From Candidatus Bipolaricaulota bacterium (GTDB taxonomy: Bacteria; Bipolaricaulota; Bipolaricaulia; UBA7950; UBA9294), in NCBI GenBank assembly GCA_028277345.1, contig JANQGM010000032.1, forward strand, positions 1 through 51,704: 51,704 nt of DNA, given 5' to 3'. This document shows, in pieces, positions 40,390-48,834 of this stretch. The first letter of the stretch is position 1; the number at the start of each line of letters is the position of its first letter. A model generated the notes under the pieces. That model was not told where the DNA came from and did not search any database. It worked only from the letters and a program-made list of their open reading frames with translations. A program made the position numbers and the translations under genes.

Positions 40390-42750
40390 CTAAGCGTCAT
40401 GCGCCGTCCGAGCGATGATCTCATCCTGCAGCTGCCGATCGAGGCTGCTGAAGTAGTCGCTGTATCCGGCAACGCGCACGATGAGATCACGATGCGCCTC
40501 AGGATGGGCTTGCGCCTGGCGCAAGGTGTCGGAGTCGACGACGTTGAATTGGATGTGATGGCCGTTCTGGCGAAAGTATCCGCGAACCAGTTGCGCGATC
40601 TTACGAAGGTCGGATGGATCGCGCATGACGTCGGGCAGGAATCTTTGGTTCAATAAGGTCCCTCCGGTTCGGATATGATCGAGCTTCCCCGCGGAGTTCA
40701 AAGTTGCTGTGGGACCCTGAGTATCCACGCCTTGTGACGGCGAAATGCCGTCAGACAGCGGCGTGCCGGCATGGCGTCCATCCGCTGACGCGCTGACCAT
40801 GCGTCCGAAGAAGACGTGGACGGTCGTCGGCAGGAGGTTCACGCGATAGTGTCCGCCCTTGGTATTGGGACGCCCGTCGACGGCATCGAAATAGATGTTG
40901 AAGAGGTGGCGTGCCAGCGAATCCGCACGCTCATCGTCGTTGCCGTATTTGGGCGCGGCGCGAAGTATTCGCTGAACCTGCTCGTGCCCTTCGAAATTGA
41001 CCTTGAGGGCGTCGAGAAGTTGGGGCATCGAGAGGGTTCGATCTTCGAAGACGCAGGTGCGGATGGCGGCCAATGCATCCGTCGTCGTTCCCAATCCAAC
41101 CCCTTGGATATAGGTCGTCGGGTAACGCGGCCCCGAGCTGTTGTAGTCCTCGGCGGCCTCGATGCAATCGTCGACCAGCACAGAAAGAAACGGCGCCGGC
41201 ATGTGCTCGGCGAATAGGCGCTCAATCACATCGTTCATCTCGATCTTGAGATCGACGAAGTAGCGAAGTTGGGTTTCATAGGCCGAAACGAGATCCTCAA
41301 ACGCCTCAAAGGTCGCGGCATGGCCTGTGTGCGGACCGAGTTGACGTCCCGTCTTGGGATCTCGGCCGTCGTTCAGGCTGAGTTCAAGAAGCTTGGGCCA
41401 ATTCATATAGCCGGTGAGCACACAGCTTTCTTTTCCAAACGCGCTGATCGTCACGCAGCCGCTGGGGCCTCCGCGACGGGCGTCTTCAAGGCTCTTGCCC
41501 GCGCGCAGAAACTGCTGAAGGATGGCGTCAGTGTTGAAGATCGAGGGCTGGCCGAATCCGTGCCGGATGACCTCGAGTGCGCGGTGGAGAAAACGTTCGG
41601 GATTTCGCTTCGAGAGTTGGATGCACGATCCCGTATACGGCAGCTTCATGGCTTCGATGACATCGAGCATGAGGTAGGACACCGCGTTCACTCCGTCTTC
41701 GCCCTCGGACGTGAGTCCACCGGCATTGATCAGAGTGAAATCGTTGTAGGTCGCGCTTCCTTCATCCGTGACGCCGACCTTGGGAGGGGCCGGCTGTTGA
41801 CTGACCTTGATCCAAAAGCAGGCGAGCAGATCCCGGGCGCGATCGTCCGTCAGCGTGCCACGCTCCATTTCGGCGCGGTAGAAGGGGAACAAGTGTTGGT
41901 CCAATCGTCCCGGGTTAAAGGAATCCCATTCATTGAGTTCGATGATCACGCCGAGGTGAACGAACCAATAGGCTTGTAGCGCCTCATGAAACGTCCTCGG
42001 AGCATGGGCAGGAACGTGCTCGCATACCTCGGCGATGTGGAGCAACTCGCGCCGCCGCTTCTCATCCGGCGTCTCTGAGGCGAGTTGACGCGCGTGCGTC
42101 GCATGGCGGCGAGCGAAGTCGATCACGGCCTGGCACGCGATCTCCATGGCGCGCAGTTCCTCCAACTTTTCGCGCTTTCGATCGTCATCCGATGCCTCGA
42201 TCCTGCGTCTGGATGCGTCGATTCGCTCGATGAAATCGAGCAATCCCGAGCGATAGATCTTGCCGTCGAGCACGGCATGCCCCGGCGCACGTTGCTCCAT
42301 GAATTCGGTGAACACGCCGGCATCGAACGCACGCCGCCACGCATCAGGGGCCATGTCCAGAAGCTGGGTGCGAATGCTGCGGTCGACCCAAAAGGGAATG
42401 ATGGTAGATGCATAGTTTTCGAATACTGAGGGTGTAACGGTGTACGACGTTCGAGGTCGATCGTTGAGGACCTGAAGATCCTGGAGGGTGTGACAACAGA
42501 GTTCAGGATACGTAGGAGTCGCTTTGGGAGCTGGGCCGCGTTCCCCCACGATCAACTCATCTTCCCCGATCCACACGGTTTGGTGCTCCAGCAGGTGTTG
42601 GAACGCCAGCGCACGCTGGACGGCGACCGAGGAGGCGTCGCGTGATACGTCGCTCCGATAGAAATCCGTAAGCAAACGGGCTCGTTCGTCGCTGACGCTG
42701 GGCTGAGTCGTCACACAGCGCGTGCGAAGGCGTTGAATTCGATCATTCAT
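40390..42750 (-). CDS. HypD-like glycyl radical enzyme, atypical active site
   Basis: A 786-residue glycyl radical enzyme. The C-terminal radical loop is RVAGYSDYF, with radical Gly762. The catalytic thiyl Cys is Cys432 in GPSGCVTISAFGKES. The overall sequence follows trans-4-hydroxy-L-proline dehydratase: TSYTVTPSVFENYASTIIPFW near 102-121, APGHAVLDGKIYR with His158, NEWDSFNPGRLDQHLFPFY with Asp276, and GKESCVLTGYMNWPKLLEL. The Glu two residues after the Cys, which dehydratases of this group use as general base, is Thr434 here. ATG 42750 has GGAGGAG upstream and overlaps the activase stop by four bases. It may be a hydroxyproline-type enzyme with altered chemistry, for example C-N cleavage instead of dehydration. 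Confidence 0.85.
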   Translation of the reverse strand: MNDRIQRLRTRCVTTQPSVSDERARLLTDFYRSDVSRDASSVAVQRALAFQHLLEHQTVWIGEDELIVGERGPAPKATPTYPELCCHTLQDLQVLNDRPRTSYTVTPSVFENYASTIIPFWVDRSIRTQLLDMAPDAWRRAFDAGVFTEFMEQRAPGHAVLDGKIYRSGLLDFIERIDASRRRIEASDDDRKREKLEELRAMEIACQAVIDFARRHATHARQLASETPDEKRRRELLHIAEVCEHVPAHAPRTFHEALQAYWFVHLGVIIELNEWDSFNPGRLDQHLFPFYRAEMERGTLTDDRARDLLACFWIKVSQQPAPPKVGVTDEGSATYNDFTLINAGGLTSEGEDGVNAVSYLMLDVIEAMKLPYTGSCIQLSKRNPERFLHRALEVIRHGFGQPSIFNTDAILQQFLRAGKSLEDARRGGPSGCVTISAFGKESCVLTGYMNWPKLLELSLNDGRDPKTGRQLGPHTGHAATFEAFEDLVSAYETQLRYFVDLKIEMNDVIERLFAEHMPAPFLSVLVDDCIEAAEDYNSSGPRYPTTYIQGVGLGTTTDALAAIRTCVFEDRTLSMPQLLDALKVNFEGHEQVQRILRAAPKYGNDDERADSLARHLFNIYFDAVDGRPNTKGGHYRVNLLPTTVHVFFGRMVSASADGRHAGTPLSDGISPSQGVDTQGPTATLNSAGKLDHIRTGGTLLNQRFLPDVMRDPSDLRKIAQLVRGYFRQNGHHIQFNVVDSDTLRQAQAHPEAHRDLIVRVAGYSDYFSSLDRQLQDEIIARTAHDA

Positions 42751-43703
42751 GAAGCTCCTCCAAGTACGACGGGATGACGGCAGTGGGATTGGGCAAAGGC
42801 ATGCAGTTCGGCAAGGTGCTCGGGTGGGTGAGGGTGCGCTGAAAAGGAGGGCGCGAATCCCCATCGATGTTGCTTGCTCGTACCGCCCCGGTGATAGGGC
42901 AAGAGCTGCACGTGCTGAAGGCTTGCACAAGAGGACAAGAACTTGCAGATATCATGCAGGTTCTCGCGATCGTCGTTGATGCCGGGAATGAGCGGAATCC
43001 GAATCCATAGATCTGAACCGTGCGAATCCAGGAATCGAAGGTTGTCCAATATCACGTGGTTCGAGCAGCCGGTTGCATTGAGATGGCGTTCGTCATCCAT
43101 GAGCTTGAGATCATAGAGAAAGAGATCCGTTCTCTCCGCGATGGCTTCGACGACCGAGGCTGGAGCATAGCCGCACGTATCGACGGCCCGGTGAATTCCG
43201 TGATGCGAGCAGGCGTCCAGCAGTGCGAGCGCGAAGTCCGGTTGAGCGAGAGGTTCGCCGCCGGATAGGGTGATTCCACTCTGTTCGGTGTAGTAGACGG
43301 TATCTGCGTTCACAATGTCTAGAATCTGCTGTGCCGAACGGCGCACGCCCACGAGATGGCGTGCCTCTTGAGGACACGCAGGCACGCAGTTTCCACACGC
43401 CGTGCAGCGAGGGGGCTCGGCCTTGACGTATTCCTCGTCGTGCTGGACGGCTCCCTGCGGACACGTTTCGATGCATGCGCCACACTGTGTGCATCGTGCC
43501 TGGTCGACGAGCACGTGAGGCGAAGCGTCGCGGCTTTCCGGATTGTGACACCATTCGCAGCGAAGCGGACAGCCCTTGAAGAACACGGACGTTCGAATGC
43601 CAGGGCCGTCGTGAAGCGCAAATCGCTTGATATCGAACACGAGGCCAAGGGGCGCCGTATCAACATCCGCCGGGAATTCAGTATTAGTGAAAATTCGATC
43701 CAT
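42747..43703 (-). CDS. Glycyl radical enzyme activase (radical SAM)
   Basis: A 318-residue radical SAM protein that installs the glycyl radical on the enzyme encoded directly downstream. The SAM cluster motif is GCPLRCEWCHN (CxxxCxxC). Two ferredoxin-type 4Fe-4S motifs follow, CTQCGACIETCP and CTACGNCVPACP, as in PflA-like activases of dehydratase-type enzymes. Other landmarks are DGPGIRTSVFFKGC, SGGEPLAQ and LWIRIPLIPGIND. A -35/-10 pair (43725-43753) starts a transcript about 15 nt before the ATG, separately from the AcnX genes upstream. Confidence 0.93.
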   Translation of the reverse strand: MDRIFTNTEFPADVDTAPLGLVFDIKRFALHDGPGIRTSVFFKGCPLRCEWCHNPESRDASPHVLVDQARCTQCGACIETCPQGAVQHDEEYVKAEPPRCTACGNCVPACPQEARHLVGVRRSAQQILDIVNADTVYYTEQSGITLSGGEPLAQPDFALALLDACSHHGIHRAVDTCGYAPASVVEAIAERTDLFLYDLKLMDDERHLNATGCSNHVILDNLRFLDSHGSDLWIRIPLIPGINDDRENLHDICKFLSSCASLQHVQLLPYHRGGTSKQHRWGFAPSFSAHPHPPEHLAELHAFAQSHCRHPVVLGGAS

Positions 43704-43724
43704 GGCCGCTCGCCCCTTAACGCC

Positions 43725-43753
43725 ATTCTAGGTCGGGAAATTGATGAGTTCAA
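43725..43753 (-). promoter_or_regulatory. Promoter of the activase-GRE operon
   Basis: On the minus strand, TTGAAC (43753-43748), a 17-nt spacer and TAGAAT (43730-43725). The same hexamers serve the Lon-like gene. A short leader with AAGGGG precedes ATG 43703. Confidence 0.6.
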
Positions 43754-43794
43754 GAGATCGAGAAACTGAACACAATTTGTTTGCGAAGTAATAC

Positions 43795-44226
43795 TTAATT
43801 TTGAGTTTCCAGGAGGAGCTCCCATTTGACGCCTCGCTTCATGACGTGAAGCATGGAGTTGTCTTCCAATGTGTGAAAGTCGTGCTCCGAAATGGTGAGA
43901 ATGGGAAGCGTGCGTCCATAGAGTTCGTCCGCGACGATGACGCCCAAGGTGAGGATCGGTGCACGATGAATGGTGAGGATGGCGGCCGGCGCGAGGCGGC
44001 GTCGGATCAGTTCCAAAAGAATGGCGCTTCCAGTGCTGGAGCCTTTTTCGGATGGAAGCGCGAGAATCCGATCGGTGATGCAGTCGCCTCGTCGATCGTG
44101 CCGCTGATCGATGATGACGCCTGTCGCGACATCGACGCCTCCCCACAAGCTCAGCGAGTGCCGGCACTGAAGCAGGCGTCCCCGCGCTGGCCCGGGCACG
44201 AGAATGTGCGTGGGCTCGATTCTCAC
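43795..44226 (-). CDS. AcnX small subunit (DUF126, swivelling domain)
   Basis: A 143-residue protein matching the aconitase X small subunit. The signature GCITDRILALPSEKGSSTGS is present in the form DCITDRILALPSEKGSSTGSAILLEL, and the rest of the swivel fold (PAAILTIHRAPILTLGVIVADELYG) is intact. The start is GTG 44226, overlapping the large-subunit stop (GTGA), which couples the two. In prokaryotes the separate large and small chains form the active dehydratase. The proline-metabolism neighbours suggest the cis-3-hydroxy-L-proline dehydratase type over the archaeal mevalonate phosphate type. Confidence 0.87.
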   Translation of the reverse strand: MRIEPTHILVPGPARGRLLQCRHSLSLWGGVDVATGVIIDQRHDRRGDCITDRILALPSEKGSSTGSAILLELIRRRLAPAAILTIHRAPILTLGVIVADELYGRTLPILTISEHDFHTLEDNSMLHVMKRGVKWELLLETQN

Positions 44227-45491
44227 CACGGAGGATCCACATCCTGACGTTGCCCGGTGATCGCGGCGTGAAGGCATCCCTCAAGATCGCTGTAGTGCAC
44301 GCCGACCTTCAACTCGCCAGGCGCGTAATATGCGCACTTGCCTGAGTTCGTGACCAGGAGGCGGGCGTCCGGCCGCACGACGGGGAGGTAGAAGGGGCAG
44401 CTATCTCGAATGAGAGTGATTCCGAAGTCTTCCAGGATTTTCAGTTGGCCGTTTCGGCGAGCCGTCTCGGAAGCCGCCGCGCTGGTGAAAATGAACACTT
44501 GGGTGTGCGCGTGGACAGTCGCTCCGGGATGCTGACGAATGGCAGCCGCGAGCAACTCGAATTCCCGATCGCTGAAGTGCGGACAGCCGAGGACGACGGC
44601 ATCCACATCGCCTGTCGCCGTGGGCGATGAGAGTTCATCCCACGCCTCGCGAAGCTGGTGGCATGGCACGTGCAGAACGGCTTCCGGAACATCCCCTTGG
44701 CAAGCGGACTCGACATCGGGCGCTTCCGGAGTGATTCCCGCCAAGTGGAAGAGACCGACGGAGCCCGCCGATGCGGCGGCGGCGCCAAGCATCTTCAGCT
44801 GGTCGGAGGTCGGCGCGATATCGGGTAACCCTTCGATGACGGGAACCTGCTCGTCCGACAGGCGGCCGATGAGGGTGCCAAGGGCGCCCCATGCTGCCGG
44901 AGACGTCCAGGAGGAAGCCGGAGTTGGTTCGAGCTGGATTCGCCGTGTCGCGCGGCGGTTCTCGGTGAGGTATAGGCCGACCTCGGGGACGCGCCCCGTG
45001 ATGGCGGCGCAGATATCAAGGTAGTCGGCCGTTCGGTTGGTCCGCGCGCCGAGGACGGAATTGGCGTAGGCAACGGCATTGGATTCGCCCCAGGCGATGG
45101 CTTGGCCCAATTGGGGGACGAACGCTCCTTGGTACGGGGCGCATGTCCAGGTGGGACGACAGCCAACCTGCAGATAGGCCTTGGCGATGGCGAGGGATGG
45201 CTCGGCGAGATCTCGCGAGATGCCCAGGGCTTCCCAGTGCTCCAGGTCCAATGAGATCATGCTCGTGGTCGTCGGGACGCGTACGCGTCCCCCGTTGTCA
45301 GCGAGATACTGGATGAAATCGAGGCTGGATGGACTTCGCAGTGCGCACGCATCGATATGGGCGTGCTCGATCGAACGCAAGCGTGGCGCGCCGAGGGCCT
45401 CGCCTGTTCGCACGATGATGGAGAGCGCAAAATGGGCGGCTTCGCCGTCGCCACCCTTCAGCATGTCTCGCTCGCGTGCGGAAAGCTCCAT
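44223..45491 (-). CDS. AcnX large subunit (DUF521), probable cis-3-hydroxyproline dehydratase
   Basis: A 422-residue aconitase X catalytic subunit. It has the family start MELSARERDMLKGGDGEA, the segment VPTTTSMISLDLEHWEALGI, YANSVLGARTNRTADYLDICAAITGR, and the late cysteines in LGCPHFSDREF, RDSCPFYLP and NSGKCAYYAPG that bind the iron-sulfur cluster. AcnX enzymes of this arrangement dehydrate cis-3-hydroxy-L-proline to pyrroline-2-carboxylate. The adjacent OCD-family reductase and trans-3-hydroxyproline dehydratase fit that route. It lies 14 nt after the reductase gene on the same strand, with GGGAG before the ATG. Confidence 0.88.
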   Translation of the reverse strand: MELSARERDMLKGGDGEAAHFALSIIVRTGEALGAPRLRSIEHAHIDACALRSPSSLDFIQYLADNGGRVRVPTTTSMISLDLEHWEALGISRDLAEPSLAIAKAYLQVGCRPTWTCAPYQGAFVPQLGQAIAWGESNAVAYANSVLGARTNRTADYLDICAAITGRVPEVGLYLTENRRATRRIQLEPTPASSWTSPAAWGALGTLIGRLSDEQVPVIEGLPDIAPTSDQLKMLGAAAASAGSVGLFHLAGITPEAPDVESACQGDVPEAVLHVPCHQLREAWDELSSPTATGDVDAVVLGCPHFSDREFELLAAAIRQHPGATVHAHTQVFIFTSAAASETARRNGQLKILEDFGITLIRDSCPFYLPVVRPDARLLVTNSGKCAYYAPGELKVGVHYSDLEGCLHAAITGQRQDVDPPW

Positions 45492-45505
45492 GGCTTCTCC
45501 CTATT

Positions 45506-46483
45506 TCAGGATTGGATGGGGAATCGTGTGCCAGCTCCCTGGGCTTCGGCCAAATCAACCACCGCCTTAGCAACGGCAATATCCTCCAATGCGATGCCGA
45601 GATTGCAAGCGCAGGTGCGCTGACGCTCATCGGTTCGTCCGGGATGGCTTCCGGCGACGAGTTCCGCGAGCTCATGGTCGACGGCAGGCAACCCGCGCAA
45701 GTACCCGTGGTCCTGGTGCGATCGATACTGCTCGACGTCATCCGTGAACAGTAGATCCATTTGTGCAAGTGCATTCGGATGCCAATAGGATCCATAGTCG
45801 ATGGACGCCGCGAAGGCGCCAAGCGGTAGCCAGTCTTCCTGAATGGTCGCATGCGGCGGGTTCGTAATTGGACCTGCCGTGACAACGAGATCGCAGTTGA
45901 CCACCGCCTCCACGGGCGTTCGGACGGGTTCGACGCGGATGGCATGGGCGGCGCGCATCTCTTCAGCGAACGCCCCTGAGGTTTCAAGACGAAGGTCGTA
46001 GGCATAGACCTCATGGAGATCGAATTCGGCGGCGAAAGCGGCCAGGTGGCTGCGTCCCTGAACGCCGCACCCAAGAATGCCGAGTGATCGGGAATCGTCT
46101 CTTGCCAAGTACCGGGCCGCCAGCGCCGACGCCGCTGCGGTTCGCGCCGTGGTGATCGCGGTTCCATCGAGGATGGCGAAGGGGAGTCCGGAGTCAACAT
46201 GGTTGAGGACGATGACGCCGCAGACCTGGGGCAGATTCAGTTTCGGGTTGCCGGGGTAGGCGGCCACCCACTTCATGCCCGCGATGCTCATCGGTGGAAT
46301 GCAGGCAGGCATGGCGTGGATGAAGGATTCATCCTTGGGGTGAACGCCCAGCTTCGGGGGCAGTTCCGTGTGCCCCGCGGCCTTGTGCCGAAACATCGTC
46401 TCAAGCTGATCGATGAGTTCCACAGGCGGCGGAAGCAGCTCGGCAACCGTTTGAGCGGACAGCAAGAGTACGTCGTCGGGCAT
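45506..46483 (-). CDS. OCD/mu-crystallin family, probable pyrroline-2-carboxylate reductase
   Basis: A 325-residue NAD(P)-dependent enzyme of the ornithine cyclodeaminase/mu-crystallin family. The Rossmann motif is LGILGCGVQGRSHLAAF. The substrate-binding elements are GMKWVAAYPGNP (Lys) and DGTAITTARTAAASALAARYLAR (Arg, position only). ATG 46483 has AAGGAGG 9 nt upstream. Family members are ornithine cyclodeaminases, alanine dehydrogenases or ketimine reductases. Between a trans-3-hydroxyproline dehydratase and AcnX, reduction of delta-1-pyrroline-2-carboxylate to L-proline is the most coherent role. Confidence 0.85.
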   Translation of the reverse strand: MPDDVLLLSAQTVAELLPPPVELIDQLETMFRHKAAGHTELPPKLGVHPKDESFIHAMPACIPPMSIAGMKWVAAYPGNPKLNLPQVCGVIVLNHVDSGLPFAILDGTAITTARTAAASALAARYLARDDSRSLGILGCGVQGRSHLAAFAAEFDLHEVYAYDLRLETSGAFAEEMRAAHAIRVEPVRTPVEAVVNCDLVVTAGPITNPPHATIQEDWLPLGAFAASIDYGSYWHPNALAQMDLLFTDDVEQYRSHQDHGYLRGLPAVDHELAELVAGSHPGRTDERQRTCACNLGIALEDIAVAKAVVDLAEAQGAGTRFPIQS

Positions 46484-46496
46484 CTCGGTCGCCTCC

Positions 46497-47555
46497 TTAG
46501 CGGAAGATGAAGCCGTCGGCCAGCGGGTCCTCCGGATCGATGACGAAGGTATGAAGCCCCGTGATATGGGCGGTTCCCGATATCTCCGGAATGATGGCAG
46601 CATGAGGCCCGCAGGTCGTTTCTTCAACGACACGGCCCGTGAAATGGGAGCCGACGATGCTCTCAATCACGAGCGGTTCTCCGATCGCGACCTCGCCGCG
46701 TGCGTGATGCAGTGCCATGCGTCCGCTTACGCCGGTTCCCGTTGGGCTGCGGTCGACTTCCCCTTCGGCGAAGATACACACATTGCGGCTATCGGCGCCT
46801 TCGTTCAATGGTGGCGCGATGAAGATTGTGCCATACAAGAAGCTGAGATCGTCCTCGAAGGGATGGGGAATGGGACGCGAAGCCATGACGGCGCGTTTGA
46901 TTCGCATGCCGACATCGATCAATCGATCGTGTTCCTCAGGCGTGCACATCAGGCCGACATCGTTAGCCTGAACGTACGCATAGAAGGCGCCTCCATAGGC
47001 GAGATCATAGCGAACGGCCCCCAAGCCCGGAACTTCAATCTGTTGATCCAATGCGAGCGCAAAGGACGGAACGTTTCTGAAACTGACGGAAGTGACGAGG
47101 TCATCGTCAACATGCGCTGTCGCTGTGATCAGACCGGCCGGACTGTCGATGCGCACGACGGTCACCGCGCCGCGTGATGGAATGAGGCCGGTCTCCACGG
47201 CCACCTTGGTGACGGCGATGATCCCATGCCCGCACATGGTGCTCCACCCCGCGTTGTGAAGAAAGAGAACGCCGAAATCTGCCTCCTCAGTGACAGGAGG
47301 CGTTATCCAACATCCGTACATATCGGCGTGTCCACGCGGCTCCCACATCAAGGCCGTTCGTAGCGCATCGTGCTGCGATCGAGCCGCTCGGCGGAAGTCA
47401 AGGATGGAGCTGCCAGGCAGATCAGGCATCCCATCAAGAAGGATTCGCAGCGGCTCGCCCCCGGTATGCGCATCGATCGTTCGGATGCGGCGCCAGTCCT
47501 GAGGCGGGGTCCAACGAAGGCACGTGTCTTTGTCCAACAGCAAGCTCCCTTTCAC
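46497..47555 (-). CDS. Probable trans-3-hydroxy-L-proline dehydratase (proline racemase family)
   Basis: A 352-residue proline racemase-fold enzyme. The first active-site Cys is present (Cys108 in STMCGHG). The second is Thr272 in DRSPTGTGVSG, where racemases and 4-hydroxyproline epimerases have Cys. That Cys/Thr pair is the hallmark of trans-3-hydroxy-L-proline dehydratase, which forms pyrroline-2-carboxylate. Family motifs IDAHTGGEPLRI and MWEPRGHADMYG are intact. The GTG 47555 start lacks a clear ribosome binding site; TTG 47537, with AAAGGGAG upstream, is an alternative. It is the first gene of the hydroxyproline operon, 13 nt before the reductase. Confidence 0.88.
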   Translation of the reverse strand: MKGSLLLDKDTCLRWTPPQDWRRIRTIDAHTGGEPLRILLDGMPDLPGSSILDFRRAARSQHDALRTALMWEPRGHADMYGCWITPPVTEEADFGVLFLHNAGWSTMCGHGIIAVTKVAVETGLIPSRGAVTVVRIDSPAGLITATAHVDDDLVTSVSFRNVPSFALALDQQIEVPGLGAVRYDLAYGGAFYAYVQANDVGLMCTPEEHDRLIDVGMRIKRAVMASRPIPHPFEDDLSFLYGTIFIAPPLNEGADSRNVCIFAEGEVDRSPTGTGVSGRMALHHARGEVAIGEPLVIESIVGSHFTGRVVEETTCGPHAAIIPEISGTAHITGLHTFVIDPEDPLADGFIFR

Positions 47556-47573
47556 GAGGCGAATCCGGAATTC

Positions 47574-47602
47574 ACTATAGGCGAAGGGCCGAACTCCCGC
47601 AA
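47574..47602 (-). promoter_or_regulatory. Promoter of the hydroxyproline operon
   Basis: On the minus strand, TTGCGG (47602-47597), a 17-nt spacer and TATAGT (47579-47574), about 18 nt before the GTG start. The -35 is weak, which would suit an activated promoter. Confidence 0.4.
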
Positions 47603-47828
47603 TCTGGTGTGTCCATCACCGCAGCTCGCTCGTTTGTGCTCGAAAACGTCGAATTGGGGACAATGGAGAGGACATACGACTGGTGGAGAAGTATGACCGA
47701 TGCCCTATGCTGGGAAGACGCTGGGAGATTCGCGATCTGATATAGTTGAGCGATATTGTATACTAACAGATTCTAAAGGTCTGCTGAAAACCACTCTGGC
47801 GTGCCATAGATTGCACCGAGGAGGAACC

Positions 47829-48809
47829 ATGAGGGAATCAGGATTCATGAAATCAACCCAACCGCGCCGAGGAGCGCTTTGGGCCGTAATCGTCGTCGTC
47901 CTTGCTTCGTTTCCGGGACTCGGAGCGGATGATATTACCACACTAAGCGCAAGTAGCGGCTGGGCGCTATCCGATGCCGTTGTCCGTGGCCGACAGCCTG
48001 TGGCCGAAGGCCGAATGGAAATTCGTGGACTTGGCGAATTGACGTTCGATCCCTCCGAGATTGTCACACTTCGCCCGGATATCTTTCGTCCCGGTCATTT
48101 CTCGGTCTTTGACGTGCTCGTCCATGTGGCGGAGCGCGAAGGGGTCGAGATGGAGTATGTTTTCGATGAAGCGCTTCAAACACATCGGCTCCTCACACTT
48201 CGCGGCCTCTCCGGATGGTGGTACGACGCCCACTACGAGGGCGGAAACTTCGATCGCACAGTGGTTCCGATGGATCTGTTTCCCGTAAAGGACGGTATGA
48301 ACATCGTCGTCTATTTGGAGAATCCGATGCGGTTGGATGCAATCAGCGAGCATCTTCGGCAGCAGACGGCGCGGCAAGCGGATCGCGACGGGCCCGTCGT
48401 GATCCCACGCGTGGTGCTGCAAAGTGCGATTGAAACCGTGGAATTCGTGGATGTAACAGTGGTTGCTCACAACAGTCGCTCTGATGTGTTTCAAGACGGT
48501 GTCTTAACGGTGCTCGATCTGCTCTTGAGCCTGGGAGAGGACGGCTTCCTTGAGAGCCTTGGGTTGCAATGGCGGGCACAGGATGGCGAGTTGGAGATCG
48601 TTGACGGCTACTATGTGGTCGCCATTGAGGCGGACGGTTTTGCGCCGGAGTCAACGGGCGCGTGCGTGCTAACCCATCAAGTTCAAGGCGAAACGATCTT
48701 CGAGTATCTCAGTGCGCACACGCACACCCTCTCACACATTCATTTGACCGCGGACCTCGAAGTGCTTCTTTCTCCCGAGGTGGTGGAATGGCTATGGATC
48801 TGCTTGTAA
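47829..48809 (+). CDS. Exported protein, possibly DUF4430-like
   Basis: A 326-residue protein with an N-terminal signal or membrane anchor (hydrophobic residues about 15-32). Two segments resemble each other: FSVFDVLVHVAEREGVEMEYVFD...RGLSGWWYDAHYEGG and DGVLTVLDLLLSLGEDGFLESLG...VDGYYVVAIEADGF. Both recall the DUF4430/transcobalamin-type pattern of a buried helix followed by a W-Y strand, but I am not certain of the assignment. GAGGAGG precedes ATG 47829. It is followed by a MacB-like permease, an ATPase and an OB-fold protein on the same strand, so it is probably part of that envelope system. A TATACT at 47759-47764 may be its -10. Confidence 0.6.
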   Translation: MRESGFMKSTQPRRGALWAVIVVVLASFPGLGADDITTLSASSGWALSDAVVRGRQPVAEGRMEIRGLGELTFDPSEIVTLRPDIFRPGHFSVFDVLVHVAEREGVEMEYVFDEALQTHRLLTLRGLSGWWYDAHYEGGNFDRTVVPMDLFPVKDGMNIVVYLENPMRLDAISEHLRQQTARQADRDGPVVIPRVVLQSAIETVEFVDVTVVAHNSRSDVFQDGVLTVLDLLLSLGEDGFLESLGLQWRAQDGELEIVDGYYVVAIEADGFAPESTGACVLTHQVQGETIFEYLSAHTHTLSHIHLTADLEVLLSPEVVEWLWICL

Positions 48810-48834
48810 ACCGAACGATGCGAGGGGGCGAACG

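Noticed and set aside
46497..47555. Proline racemase or 4-hydroxyproline 2-epimerase
   Set aside because: The second catalytic Cys is Thr, which is not compatible with two-base racemisation and instead marks the dehydratase.
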